This document shows positions 31,288 to 39,447 of a stretch of DNA of 64,000 nt, one piece after another. The stretch is from Bacillus litorisediminis (lineage in GTDB: Bacteria; Bacillota; Bacilli; Bacillales; JC228), in contig NZ_JAKZKT010000018.1 in NCBI RefSeq assembly GCF_022808645.1, positions 1-64,000 on the forward strand, read 5' to 3'. Within the stretch, counting starts at the first letter, position 1. Every line of letters starts with the position of its first letter. The notes beneath the pieces were generated by a model. It saw only the letters and a program-made list of their open reading frames with translations. It did no database searches and was not told the DNA's origin. The position numbers were made by a program, and so were the translations under genes.

Positions 31288-32577
31288 CTATTTATACGGT
31301 TCCAGCTCTAATAATGTTGCTACATCAACGAGCTCAAAATTGCGTTTTTGCAGTTCTTCGATAATAATTGGTAGTGCTTTTGGAGTTTCCACTCGTTCCT
31401 TCGACGTGTGCATAAGTATAATATCTCCGTTTCGGATATTTGAAGCGACATTTTCCACAATTTCCTCACTTACGGCTCCATCTGCCCAGTCAATCGTGTC
31501 AATTGACCATAGGATAATATTATAGCCCTCTTGTTTCGCTGCGTTTACGACATCTAAGTCAGTATCCCCAAATGGAGGGCGGAAAAGAGCTGGAGCCTTA
31601 CCGATAACAGCCTCGATCGCTGCTTCGGTCTTTTGCAAATCTTCTACAACTCCCTGAAAATTCTTCGACTTTAGATTTTCATGCAAGTAGCTATGACCTA
31701 ACACAAGATGTCCGCTCTCGGCTGCTTTTTGAACCACATCCGGGTATTTCTCCACATTCTCTCCTACAAAAAAGAACGTTCCTTTTACACCATACTGATC
31801 TAAAATATCAATGACGGAATTGGTTACATTTTCTTCATCAGGCCCATCGTCAAAGGTTAAGGCGACCATTGGTTTATCTGGTCCGTTTAGCCACATATTG
31901 CCGTAGCCTTGTGCAAAAACCTGGATGTCTTTTCTCCATGCCAGCATATTTTCCCACGTTTCAGCCGGAAGATGACCAGACGTTCCTTTAATGTCCAGTA
32001 CGTACTCTTGTGTCGTTGTATCCAATGTCTTTTCACTAAAAACTGAAATATGATGAACTCCTTCTTCTTCTTGCGGAATGATAAATTTTAACTGAAACTC
32101 TTCATTAAGCTGATATACGTAAATTTGATCGGTTCCGTAGTATCGATTTTCATCCGGTTCTCCTAATGCCTCTTCAATCATGGAATAAGTGATAGAATGA
32201 AGCGATTCACTGTAGGAACGCAGGTCAAAGACTGGTCCTTCTTTTATATAGCCAACTGTTACTCCTTTTTCTGTATAATCAGCATAATACCCGTAACCCG
32301 CCTGATTCACCCGGTCAGGTTCTCCCCATTCTGCTTTTATTTCTTGAAAATTAGTTTTTCCTATTTGAAATGGGGCATCTTCTACAATCCCAGCTTCAGC
32401 AGCAGCTACTATTGCCGAAATGAGATCATCTTGCTCGCTAGGATTAGGATCGAGTGCCGATTCGTCCTCTGAGTTTTCCGATACTTCCTCTGGCCTTGGT
32501 TGGTCCACCTTCGCTTCACAAGCTGCCAATAATAATATGAATACGGTTCCAATAAAAATCACAAATTTTTTTGACAA
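31288..32577 (-). CDS. Lipoprotein with DUF4309-like and polysaccharide deacetylase domains
   Basis: This 429-residue lipoprotein has signal MSKKFVIFIGTVFILLLAAC (lipobox LAAC). An acidic linker is followed by a domain (about 48-190) resembling YjgB/DUF4309, then a NodB-type polysaccharide deacetylase (about 235-425): ALTFDDGPD, GHSYLHE (HSxxH), RPPFGDTD, DTIDWADG and IILMHTS. The catalytic Asp and zinc-binding His/Asp are present, so N-deacetylation of peptidoglycan or another glycan at the cell surface is expected. The TTG start (32577) sits about six bases behind GGGGAGAAG. The fusion is the notable part. Confidence 0.9.
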   Translation of the reverse strand: MSKKFVIFIGTVFILLLAACEAKVDQPRPEEVSENSEDESALDPNPSEQDDLISAIVAAAEAGIVEDAPFQIGKTNFQEIKAEWGEPDRVNQAGYGYYADYTEKGVTVGYIKEGPVFDLRSYSESLHSITYSMIEEALGEPDENRYYGTDQIYVYQLNEEFQLKFIIPQEEEGVHHISVFSEKTLDTTTQEYVLDIKGTSGHLPAETWENMLAWRKDIQVFAQGYGNMWLNGPDKPMVALTFDDGPDEENVTNSVIDILDQYGVKGTFFFVGENVEKYPDVVQKAAESGHLVLGHSYLHENLKSKNFQGVVEDLQKTEAAIEAVIGKAPALFRPPFGDTDLDVVNAAKQEGYNIILWSIDTIDWADGAVSEEIVENVASNIRNGDIILMHTSKERVETPKALPIIIEELQKRNFELVDVATLLELEPYK

Positions 32578-32736
32578 ACTCTTCTCCCCTTCCCTTCCTC
32601 TATTTTATCATCTGGAGATCTACTAATCTTTAAAAATTTTCGGATAGCTTAATTTCCTGCTTTGGTTAGATTTTCAGCTGCAATAAAATCCTGTATGATG
32701 AAAAAGAGATGATGAAACGAAAGGAAGAGATGAACT

Positions 32737-32991
32737 ATGCCATATTATGCAGCTTTGTTACATATGCAAAATCCCGAAATCAATCAAACATATCGCCCAG
32801 ATCATTTGGAATACCTCGAAAATCTAAAGGAACAAGGTAAGGTGTATCTCAAAGGGCCATTTACCGACGGAGCTGGGGGACTTGTGATTTATAAAGCAGA
32901 TTCACTTGAAGAAGCTAAACAATTAGCGGAAAATGATCCTTATGTAAAACTTGGGGTCAGAAGACTTGAATTGCACGAGTGGAGTATCTAG
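32737..32991 (+). CDS. YciI-like protein
   Basis: This 84-residue YciI/YCII family protein has a dimeric ferredoxin-like fold. Marks are RPDHLEYLENLKEQGKVYLKGPFTDGAGGLVIYKA and the DPYVKLGVRRLELHEW end. The family's His-Asp pair is present (His in DHLEYL; Asp in FTDG). Some members act as small hydrolases or decarboxylases; the role here is unknown. A good AAGGAAGAG site precedes the ATG. The GDPD gene follows 62 bases later. Confidence 0.88.
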   Translation: MPYYAALLHMQNPEINQTYRPDHLEYLENLKEQGKVYLKGPFTDGAGGLVIYKADSLEEAKQLAENDPYVKLGVRRLELHEWSI

Positions 32992-33053
32992 GTGTTGGGC
33001 CTGTCGCCGCTCGCAAATTTGTCTTATAGATAATCAGGACTGGAGTTGCTGGG

Positions 33054-33782
33054 ATGAGTAAAACACTTATTTTTGCCCATCGAGGAAGTAAAGGCACCCA
33101 CCCCGAAAATACGTTGGCTGCCTTTCAAAAAGCCATAGAATTAGGGGTAGATGGAATTGAATTAGATGTACACGTGACAAAAGATGGTGAGCTTGTTGTG
33201 ATTCATGATGAAACGGTTGACCGTACGACAAACGGAACCGGTCGAATTTGCAATCTGACATTAGCGGAAATCAAGCAATTCGACGCTGGCAGCTGGTTTT
33301 CTCCAAATTTTGCTGACGAAAAAATTCCTGCCCTGACAGAAGTACTGCAGCTCTTAAAATCAACAGATATCCTTATTAATATAGAAATAAAATCTGATAT
33401 CATTGCTTATGAGAATATTGAGGAAAAGGTACTGGCTGCAATTAAGAATAGCGGATTGAACGAAAGCCAATTTATTATCTCCTCCTTCAATCATTATTCT
33501 GTCGCGCGTTTTAAAAAACTGGCACCCCAAATCGAGACAGCGATTTTATTTATGGAAATTCTGTTAGACCCATGGGAATATGCAGCCAATATGGGAGCAT
33601 CTGCGCTTCATGTGTATGAACCAGTAGCCTTTACTGAAATGTCCAAGTGTGCTATGAAACATGGCTTTCCGGTACGAGTATTTACAGTCAATAGCCACGA
33701 GCATATGAGAGCTCTTATGGACTTACAGCTTTCAGCTATTTTCACTGACTTCCCTGAGGATGCCTTACGGATAAGAGATTAA
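33054..33782 (+). CDS. Glycerophosphodiester phosphodiesterase
   Basis: This 242-residue TIM-barrel enzyme hydrolyses glycerophosphodiesters to glycerol-3-phosphate and alcohol. Metal and catalytic residues are visible: AHRGSKGTHPENT (about residues 8-20), GIELDVHVTKDGELVVIHDE (about 34-53) and INIEIKSD (about 108-115). There is no signal peptide, so it is cytoplasmic like UgpQ/YqiK. It follows the YciI-like gene on the same strand. Confidence 0.93.
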   Translation: MSKTLIFAHRGSKGTHPENTLAAFQKAIELGVDGIELDVHVTKDGELVVIHDETVDRTTNGTGRICNLTLAEIKQFDAGSWFSPNFADEKIPALTEVLQLLKSTDILINIEIKSDIIAYENIEEKVLAAIKNSGLNESQFIISSFNHYSVARFKKLAPQIETAILFMEILLDPWEYAANMGASALHVYEPVAFTEMSKCAMKHGFPVRVFTVNSHEHMRALMDLQLSAIFTDFPEDALRIRD

Positions 33783-33823
33783 ATAAAAATTTTTGGATAT
33801 AGAAACTCGCTGACATAAAGTAC

Positions 33824-33860
33824 AAAAGATCAAGGAAGATTTTTTCTCCCTTGATCTTTT
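33824..33860. terminator. Bidirectional terminator between GDPD and lipoprotein genes
   Basis: AAAAGATCAAGG (33824-33835) and CCTTGATCTTTT (33849-33860) form a 12-bp stem. Confidence 0.88.
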
Positions 33861-33867
33861 ATTTCTA

Positions 33868-34395
33868 TTACATAAATACCATATCGAAAGTTGGAGCAGA
33901 TACACCAACTTTTTCAAATACTTTATTTACAGCATCGATATAGTTTTGTTTTAGAGTTTCTGCTTCTGTTAAATCTTCACTGCCCGCCTGAAGAATTTCA
34001 GCTTTTTTAATGTAGAATTGGCTGATGATGTTGGCAGCATCTGTAAGATCTTTTTGATAATCAGCCAGTGTTTCTGGAATTTCAATAGCTGCAATTTCAT
34101 CAGAAATAGCTGCAGCTGCATCAGCTGGCTTCACTTCAGCTGCTTCAATGCCTTCAGGTGTCGTAAACCCTGCGAATGTTGCTTCTGCATTACGAATCAC
34201 TTTAATGACTTCACCTTGGTAAGAAAGCAAATCTGTTTTTCCTTCATTGGATACTTCATTTTCTTCTGCTGCAGGTGCTGCAGTTTCTTGTGCCTCTTCT
34301 GATGAACTTCCGTTATCGCTCGATTCAGAATTACTTCCGCATGCTGCTAGCACAAGTACTAACATTGAAACTAAAAGCAATAAAAACTTTTTCAT
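33868..34395 (-). CDS. Alanine-rich lipoprotein of unknown function
   Basis: This 175-residue lipoprotein has signal MKKFLLLLVSMLVLVLAAC (lipobox LAAC), a Ser/Glu/Ala-rich linker (SNSESSDNGSSSEEAQE), then a helical domain of about 125 residues (SYQGEVIKVIRNAEATFAGF to the end). No catalytic motif is seen. The start at 34395 follows GGGGGA. It is a single-gene unit. Confidence 0.82.
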   Translation of the reverse strand: MKKFLLLLVSMLVLVLAACGSNSESSDNGSSSEEAQETAAPAAEENEVSNEGKTDLLSYQGEVIKVIRNAEATFAGFTTPEGIEAAEVKPADAAAAISDEIAAIEIPETLADYQKDLTDAANIISQFYIKKAEILQAGSEDLTEAETLKQNYIDAVNKVFEKVGVSAPTFDMVFM

Positions 34396-34719
34396 TATGT
34401 GTATCCCCCTAATGAATATCTGTTTATTTATCCTGACTGTTGCTAATTGTACCACTTTAGTAAATTTTTTCAATCCTTTTAATTCGAAAAACGAAGTATA
34501 TTAAAATATTTATTTTTTATGAATTGAGTGATAATTTATAAATTTCGTTTGATTTTTAAATTTTATTAAAATAATGTTAAATACGGGCTAGTTATCTTAA
34601 ACCGGAGATCCCGAAAATTTATCAAGACATTTCGCTAATCCTGTTAAAATGTGCATTTTTATTTATTTTCATATGTTGAAAAGCTATACTATACTCAAGT
34701 AACCCTCGAGGTGATATGA
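34396..34719 (+). other. AT-rich intergenic region
   Basis: The 324 bases between the divergent lipoprotein and hxlR genes contain no ORF, repeat or RNA fold that I can support. A TATACTATACTC stretch (34684-34695) could hold the hxlR -10 box. Confidence 0.4.
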
Positions 34720-35034
34720 ATGAAGGAGTCATCATTGTGTCCAAAACTGGAAAAGGCAATGGAACTAATCGGCAAGCGCTGGACCGCTATGATTATTTAT
34801 CAGTTATTAAAAGGTTCCCACCGTTTTTGTGAAATTGAAAGTTCTTTTCCTATTAGCGGCAGACTTTTATCAGAAAGACTCAAGGAATTAGAAAGCGAAG
34901 GAATCGTGAAGCGCGAAGTATTTCCGGAAGTTCCCGTGCGTGTGGAGTATTCCCTTACTGAAAAGGGGCAAGCTCTTGCACCTCTCATGAAGGAACTAGA
35001 AAAATGGTCTGATCAATATGTAAGTGTTCAATAA
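34720..35034 (+). CDS. HxlR-family winged-helix regulator
   Basis: This 104-residue regulator has the HxlR signature CPKLEKAMELIGKRWTAMIIYQLLKGSHRFCEIE (about residues 7-41), recognition region ISGRLLSERLKELESEGIVKRE and wing VRVEYSLTEKGQALAP. The conserved N-terminal cysteine (C7), used for redox sensing in YodB-type members, is present. Two TTACTTTTAGTAA-type dyads lie in the promoter of the neighbouring convergent yceI gene, a plausible target. Confidence 0.9.
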   Translation: MKESSLCPKLEKAMELIGKRWTAMIIYQLLKGSHRFCEIESSFPISGRLLSERLKELESEGIVKREVFPEVPVRVEYSLTEKGQALAPLMKELEKWSDQYVSVQ

Positions 35035-35037
35035 GAT

Positions 35038-35067
35038 ACCGCCCTCCTTAAGAGCTGGCGGTTTTTA
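35038..35067 (+). terminator. Terminator of hxlR
   Basis: ACCGCC and GGCGGT (35057-35062) form a 6-bp stem followed by TTTTT. Confidence 0.75.
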
Positions 35068-35195
35068 TTGGATTGCAATCGGGATATAAACAACTTATCT
35101 TCCTCTTTCTCATCCATGTGTCCATTATCAAGTCGATTCTCACAAAAACAAAAAAGGTGCTCCGTTTGTCACGAAACACCCCGCTTCATTTATTA

Positions 35196-35729
35196 TTATG
35201 CTTGTTTAGTCGCTTCAATTTGGATTGAGATTTTTACTTCATCTCCAACTAAAACTCCGCCAGTTTCTAATGCAGCATTCCAAGTTAGGCCATAGTCACT
35301 GCGCTTTATTTTTCCTTCCCCACTGAAACCGGCTACTTCTGCACCCCAAGGGTTTTTGCCTTGACCCTGGAATTCTACAGTGAATGTTTCACTTCGTGTA
35401 ACACCATGAATAGTTAAATCACCCGTTACTTCATATGCCCCTTCTCCAGATTTCACAATATTAGTTGCTTTAAAAGTCATGTTTGGGTGGTTTTCAACAT
35501 CAAAGAAATCTCCTGAACGCAAGTGATTATCACGGTCTTCGTTGCGGGTATCAACACTTGCAAGATCGACACTGAATTCAATAGCAGCCGTCGTTAAATC
35601 AGCTGGATCTGCTTCAATCGCTGCTTCAAAGTTTTTGAAGCCTCCTTTAACTGTTGCAAACATCATGTGTTTTACAGCAAAATCAATGCTGCTGTGAGTA
35701 GGATCAACCGTCCATTTTGTTAATGGCAT
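35196..35729 (-). CDS. YceI family protein
   Basis: This 177-residue lipocalin-like beta-barrel protein of the YceI family is known to bind isoprenoid-type lipids in other bacteria. Marks are WTVDPTHSSIDFAVKHM at the N-terminus, SVDTRNEDRDNHLRSGDFFDVENHPNMTFKAT, the TGDLTIHGVTRSE motif and the RSDYGLTWNAALETGGVLVGDEV end. No signal peptide is present, so it acts in the cytoplasm. The start at 35729 follows AGGAGGAAGAGGAG. Its promoter carries two dyads suited to HxlR control. Confidence 0.92.
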   Translation of the reverse strand: MPLTKWTVDPTHSSIDFAVKHMMFATVKGGFKNFEAAIEADPADLTTAAIEFSVDLASVDTRNEDRDNHLRSGDFFDVENHPNMTFKATNIVKSGEGAYEVTGDLTIHGVTRSETFTVEFQGQGKNPWGAEVAGFSGEGKIKRSDYGLTWNAALETGGVLVGDEVKISIQIEATKQA

Positions 35730-35749
35730 ACTCCTCTTCCTCCTTTTAC

Positions 35750-35762
35750 TTACTTTTAGTAA
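35750..35762 (-). promoter_or_regulatory. HxlR-type dyad, proximal
   Basis: TTACTTTTAGTAA is a perfect 13-bp dyad between the promoter and start codon of the yceI gene, 25 bases from the distal site. Confidence 0.65.
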
Positions 35763-35779
35763 ACTCATATACAAATTAA

Positions 35780-35808
35780 AGAATACTAACTTTTAGTAAG
35801 TATGTCAA
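35780..35808 (-). promoter_or_regulatory. Sigma-A promoter of yceI with embedded dyad
   Basis: On the minus strand TTGACA (35808-35803) and TATTCT (35785-35780) are spaced by 17 bases. The spacer holds a second dyad (35787-35799, TAACTTTTAGTAA on the plus strand). Binding there would occlude the promoter. Confidence 0.75.
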
Positions 35809-35871
35809 TTTAAAAACTATCAGAAAACTGATAAAAAATTAAATATTTATTTCCCCTGCCCTGTACCGTAA

Positions 35872-36432
35872 ATGAACCCTTGTATATTCCAGCTTTCTAA
35901 GACACAACCTAAGGTTATCAAACTAAAAGTCGAGTTGAATACTGTTATGGCGCTTAATACTTATATTTTCATCTCCATTATTTGTGTAATTGTATTTGCC
36001 CTTTCAAAGAAAAAAGCACATGAATTCGAGCTGTTACTTATAATTTTATTAATCGAATTTTTATTTTTAACCTACTTCGCAATCATAAGCACTAATTACA
36101 GTTACATTAAAATATCGACTAAAGCTCAAGATTATGTGACATATCAAATATTTGAAATTGTACTTCTTCCCATGTTAGTACTTCTTACGATAAGCTACAC
36201 ATCATTTTTAAAATCGGCCTTTGCCAAATGTCTGCTTGGGCTCACATTGGTTGGCGTCCTATGCTCTATCGAATATTCACTTCTCAGACTAATCATCATC
36301 GAATATAAAGGCTGGCATTTTTTCTATTCGATTACAGCGTATAGCCTAATTTTTATATTGATACAAACGGCTAAGCACTGGTTCCGGAAGATACTAATCA
36401 ACGAGGGAATGATCAAGCATGATTCTTCCTAA
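35872..36432 (+). CDS. CBO0543-like multi-pass membrane protein, first of a pair
   Basis: This protein of up to 186 residues has about five hydrophobic segments and the tail LIIIEYKGWHFFYSITAYSLIF, which resembles the CBO0543 family of Bacilli. The function is unknown. The start is uncertain: no clear ribosome site precedes the ATG at 35872, nor the ATG at 35947 (MALNTYIFISII). It overlaps the next gene by 14 bases and the two share the KGW motif in the same place, so they look like divergent duplicates. Confidence 0.7.
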   Translation: MNPCIFQLSKTQPKVIKLKVELNTVMALNTYIFISIICVIVFALSKKKAHEFELLLIILLIEFLFLTYFAIISTNYSYIKISTKAQDYVTYQIFEIVLLPMLVLLTISYTSFLKSAFAKCLLGLTLVGVLCSIEYSLLRLIIIEYKGWHFFYSITAYSLIFILIQTAKHWFRKILINEGMIKHDSS

Positions 36433-36928
36433 AAACTTCGACCAAAATGAATGGTTCATTTTAATATCTCTTATTGCAGTAATATCGATTATTTGCTTTT
36501 TACCAAAACGATTCCCTCATAGTATTACGATCCTAATTTTTGCTTACGCTGTAACGGTCGGCCGTGTTACGGATCGGTTTTTAGCAGCACCGTGGGCTGA
36601 CTTTTACGATATTATGGATACGGGCAAATTTGATTTGTTTGATTTGTTTTCCTATGTTTTGTATGCGATGTTTAGCTACCTTTTTATCTACATATTTCAC
36701 CGGATGAAGATGAAAGGCTTATTGATTCTCGTATATATTGTATTATGGTCCCTTTTTTCAGTTGGGTTTGAATGGATATCAGCTCAATTTGAGGTTGTGA
36801 AATATAAGGGTTGGGTTCCTTATCTATCCTTTAACTATTACTTAGCAATCGAAGCTTTAACGCTTTTATTTTTTACTTACCTCAAAAAAGTGTATAGAAA
36901 AACGGTTTTAAAACAATATGAGTGGTGA
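36419..36928 (+). CDS. CBO0543-like multi-pass membrane protein, second of a pair
   Basis: This 169-residue protein has about five hydrophobic segments, a central acidic loop (FYDIMDTGKFDLFDLF) and the FEVVKYKGWVPYLSFNYYLAI end seen in CBO0543-type proteins. It follows the related gene at 35872 with a 14-base overlap, suggesting a coupled two-gene unit. The two products may associate in the membrane; the function is unknown. Confidence 0.75.
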   Translation: MILPKNFDQNEWFILISLIAVISIICFLPKRFPHSITILIFAYAVTVGRVTDRFLAAPWADFYDIMDTGKFDLFDLFSYVLYAMFSYLFIYIFHRMKMKGLLILVYIVLWSLFSVGFEWISAQFEVVKYKGWVPYLSFNYYLAIEALTLLFFTYLKKVYRKTVLKQYEW

Positions 36929-37000
36929 CATTTCCCAAGAAAAAAAAGAGAAGCATGGTTCAAACTAAGTGTACCCCCCGATAAACAAGGAGGGATTTTC

Positions 37001-37144
37001 ATGGCTGAACAATGCTTTTACTGTTTAAGAGAAGTTGACGACAATCAGCTTCATTTTGTAACCTTTTTGGCTTCAATGAATGAACGTGAGGAAGCTTTAT
37101 GTAACGAATGTTACCAAGAATGGCTGCAAGGGATTAAAGAATAA
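37001..37144 (+). CDS. Small zinc-ribbon-like protein, 47 aa
   Basis: This short gene has an excellent AAGGAGGG ribosome site five bases before its ATG. The product is MAEQCFYCLREVDDN...ALCNECYQEWLQGIKE. It contains CxxC near residue 5 and CxxC near residue 34, spaced as in a four-cysteine zinc ribbon. No membrane or signal segment is present. It lies between the CBO0543-like pair and the gene at 37244. It could bind nucleic acid or a protein partner; the function is unknown. Confidence 0.8.
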   Translation: MAEQCFYCLREVDDNQLHFVTFLASMNEREEALCNECYQEWLQGIKE

Positions 37145-37243
37145 TGTCGGCTTGGGTATACCCCAATCCGGCATTTTTTGCCGTTAAAATCGAATATACA
37201 CAGATTTTAGAAGAGTAACAGAAGGAATGGTTTTGCTTTTGAA

Positions 37244-37666
37244 ATGAAAGGGAAAATTGTTCCTGTTCAGGAAAAAATCGATGGAAGAACAAAACCGAGA
37301 GCTTGGATCCGCAAAACAGATAATGAAGTAACGTTCGTGGCTCTTTATTCATATCACCAAACAGAGGGCAGAACATTTATGAATATAGCTCTTCCCCTTC
37401 CCTGGACCTCAATGATTGGAATCTTAGAGCTGAGTCAGAGAGAAAAACAGCTTCAATTAACAAGTAAACGACTTAAAACGAGCGATGCCGATTCGGGTAT
37501 TTATGTAACTCTTAGGGACAAGCTATTTAAATTGCCGCTCGAAGAATGTTTTCAGGTATCTGAAATCCAAGAAGGAGTTTTAAAAGCTCATCATCAAATG
37601 TGGATTATTTCAATTCCCTTTTTATCAATCGAATATGATATTTTTCATAAAGATTATTTGCATTAA
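37244..37666 (+). CDS. Hypothetical protein, 140 aa
   Basis: I do not recognise the family. The product is mainly beta-like and charged (KIVPVQEKIDGRTKPRAWIRKT, then SIPFLSIEYDIFHKDYLH at the end), with no signal peptide, membrane helix or cysteine. The ATG at 37244 has only a weak upstream site. A strong terminator follows, and coding on this strand fits the flanking small zinc-ribbon gene. Confidence 0.6.
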   Translation: MKGKIVPVQEKIDGRTKPRAWIRKTDNEVTFVALYSYHQTEGRTFMNIALPLPWTSMIGILELSQREKQLQLTSKRLKTSDADSGIYVTLRDKLFKLPLEECFQVSEIQEGVLKAHHQMWIISIPFLSIEYDIFHKDYLH

Positions 37667-37672
37667 TCGAAG

Positions 37673-37709
37673 AAAAACAACCACACCATTTCTAGCGCGG
37701 TTGTTTTTT
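37673..37709. terminator. Bidirectional terminator before the iron-importer operon
   Basis: AAAAACAACC (37673-37682) and GGTTGTTTTT (37699-37708) form a 10-bp stem with A and T flanks. Confidence 0.85.
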
Positions 37710-37747
37710 ATTGCATTTCGGATAAACCCCCGGTGAGACAGGCAACT

Positions 37748-38503
37748 TCAAAAGTAGATACAGATTTTTTTATTCTGGATGTTTTCAATCTCGATATCCA
37801 TGTCATAAATTTCTTTAAGAATGACTGGGTCAATGATATCTTGGGCTTTGCCCTCATTAACCACCTTTCCATCTTTCATCGCTACAATATAGTCCGAGTA
37901 GACTGAAGCAAAGTTAATATCATGCAGGACGATCACAACGGTTTTACCGAGTTCTTCAACTAGTCGTCTGAGTGTCTTCATTATTTGCACCGAATGTTTC
38001 ATATCCAAATTATTTAGTGGTTCGTCCAAAAGTATATATTCGGTATCCTGGGCGATGACCATTGCAATGAAGGCTCTTTGCTTCTGTCCGCCGCTTAACT
38101 GATCGAGATACTTGTCTTGTATGTCGGTCAGTTCCATATAATGAATCGCTTCATTGACATACTTCCAATCTTCATCTGTCAGTCTTCCTTGAGAGTATGG
38201 GAAGCGCCCAAAGGAAACTAGTTCTTTTATCGTTAAGCGCAAATTAATATGATTGGATTGTTTGAGGATAGAAATCTTTTTTGCAAGGTCATTGCTTTTC
38301 GCCTTTGTAATGTCCGTCCCATCAATATAAATGTCTCCCTGATCCTTATCAATCAGGCGGCTAATCATGGATAATAATGTACTTTTCCCTGCACCATTTG
38401 GTCCGATAAAAGATGTAATCTTTCCCTTCTGGATTTGAACTGACACATTTTCGATAACATTCTTATCGCCGTAGCCTTTATATACATTTTTTACATCTAC
38501 CAT
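37748..38503 (-). CDS. yclP: Iron-siderophore ABC transporter ATP-binding protein (YclP-like)
   Basis: This 251-residue ATPase belongs to an FeCT-type importer. Walker A GPNGAGKST (about residues 33-41), signature LSGGQKQR (about 134-141), Walker B YILLDEPLNNLD (about 154-165) and switch VLHD are present. It is the third gene of the operon and overlaps the preceding permease gene by 7 bases. The set resembles B. subtilis yclNOP, which imports petrobactin-type siderophores. No binding-protein gene (yclQ) follows: the operon ends here with a terminator. Confidence 0.9.
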   Translation of the reverse strand: MVDVKNVYKGYGDKNVIENVSVQIQKGKITSFIGPNGAGKSTLLSMISRLIDKDQGDIYIDGTDITKAKSNDLAKKISILKQSNHINLRLTIKELVSFGRFPYSQGRLTDEDWKYVNEAIHYMELTDIQDKYLDQLSGGQKQRAFIAMVIAQDTEYILLDEPLNNLDMKHSVQIMKTLRRLVEELGKTVVIVLHDINFASVYSDYIVAMKDGKVVNEGKAQDIIDPVILKEIYDMDIEIENIQNKKICIYF

Positions 38504-39447
38504 GATTTCCGCTCCTTTAATAATAGATAGATAAAGTAGATGCCGCCAATAAAGTTAATAATGACACTGATTGGAACCGAAAAGCTAAATATTCTTTCCA
38601 CAATCAGCTGCCCCCCTACTAGGGCGATAATACTTACCAGCATGGAACCTATTATTAAAAATTTATGTTGATACGTTTTTAAAAACTCATACGTAACGTT
38701 TACAACTAACAGCCCTAAAAAAGTAATGGGCCCTATTAAGGCAGTCGGTACTGAGATTAAGATAGTAACGACAAATAATAGTCGTTTCACCACAAAATCA
38801 TAATTGACACCTAGGTTAATTGCGTGTTCTCTTCCCATCGACATAACATCCAGATATTTAAAAAACTTCAAGCTGTAAAGAACAGCTGCAGCCAATAAAA
38901 TCAACGCAATCCAAATAATACCCGAGTTCACGTTATTAAGACTGGCAAACATCCGGTCCTGAACGATTAAGAACTCATTCGGATCAATTAATACCTGCAT
39001 AAAAGCAGAAAAGCTTTCAAATAGCGTCCCTAATATAATACCGATTAATAAAAGAAAATAGATGTTTTGCCCCTTTTTTCGAAAAAGCAATTTAAATAAA
39101 AAACTAGAAAACACGATCATGAATCCAAGCGAGACAAGAAAATTGACTTGTGCCTGCATAATCATCACCGTTGCTGATCCGAATACAAAGACGACAACGG
39201 TTTGAATCAATAAATAAAGTGAGTCTAATCCTAAAATACTAGGTGTTAAAATTCTATTATTGGTAATGGTCTGAAAAACGAGCGTTGAATAGGCAATAGA
39301 AGCACCAGCCAATACAATTGCTGTAATCTTTGTAACCCTTCTGGGTAGGACATAATCCCAGTTCGAACCGATATCAAAAAACAAAAATAAAGCAGTCAGC
39401 AGGACGGCAGCAATTACTAATACACTAATTTTATTTTTATTACTCAT
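38497..39447 (-). CDS. yclO: Iron-siderophore ABC permease (YclO-like)
   Basis: This 316-residue FecCD-type permease has about nine hydrophobic segments. It carries the family's first-helix GASIAYSTLVFQTITNNRILTPSILGLDSLY motif and the G-P-I-T-F-L-G-L-L-V-V-N cytoplasmic loop that docks the ATPase. It overlaps both neighbours (7 and 8 bases), so the three genes are coupled. It would form a heterodimeric channel with the 39440 product. Confidence 0.9.
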   Translation of the reverse strand: MSNKNKISVLVIAAVLLTALFLFFDIGSNWDYVLPRRVTKITAIVLAGASIAYSTLVFQTITNNRILTPSILGLDSLYLLIQTVVVFVFGSATVMIMQAQVNFLVSLGFMIVFSSFLFKLLFRKKGQNIYFLLLIGIILGTLFESFSAFMQVLIDPNEFLIVQDRMFASLNNVNSGIIWIALILLAAAVLYSLKFFKYLDVMSMGREHAINLGVNYDFVVKRLLFVVTILISVPTALIGPITFLGLLVVNVTYEFLKTYQHKFLIIGSMLVSIIALVGGQLIVERIFSFSVPISVIINFIGGIYFIYLLLKERKSW

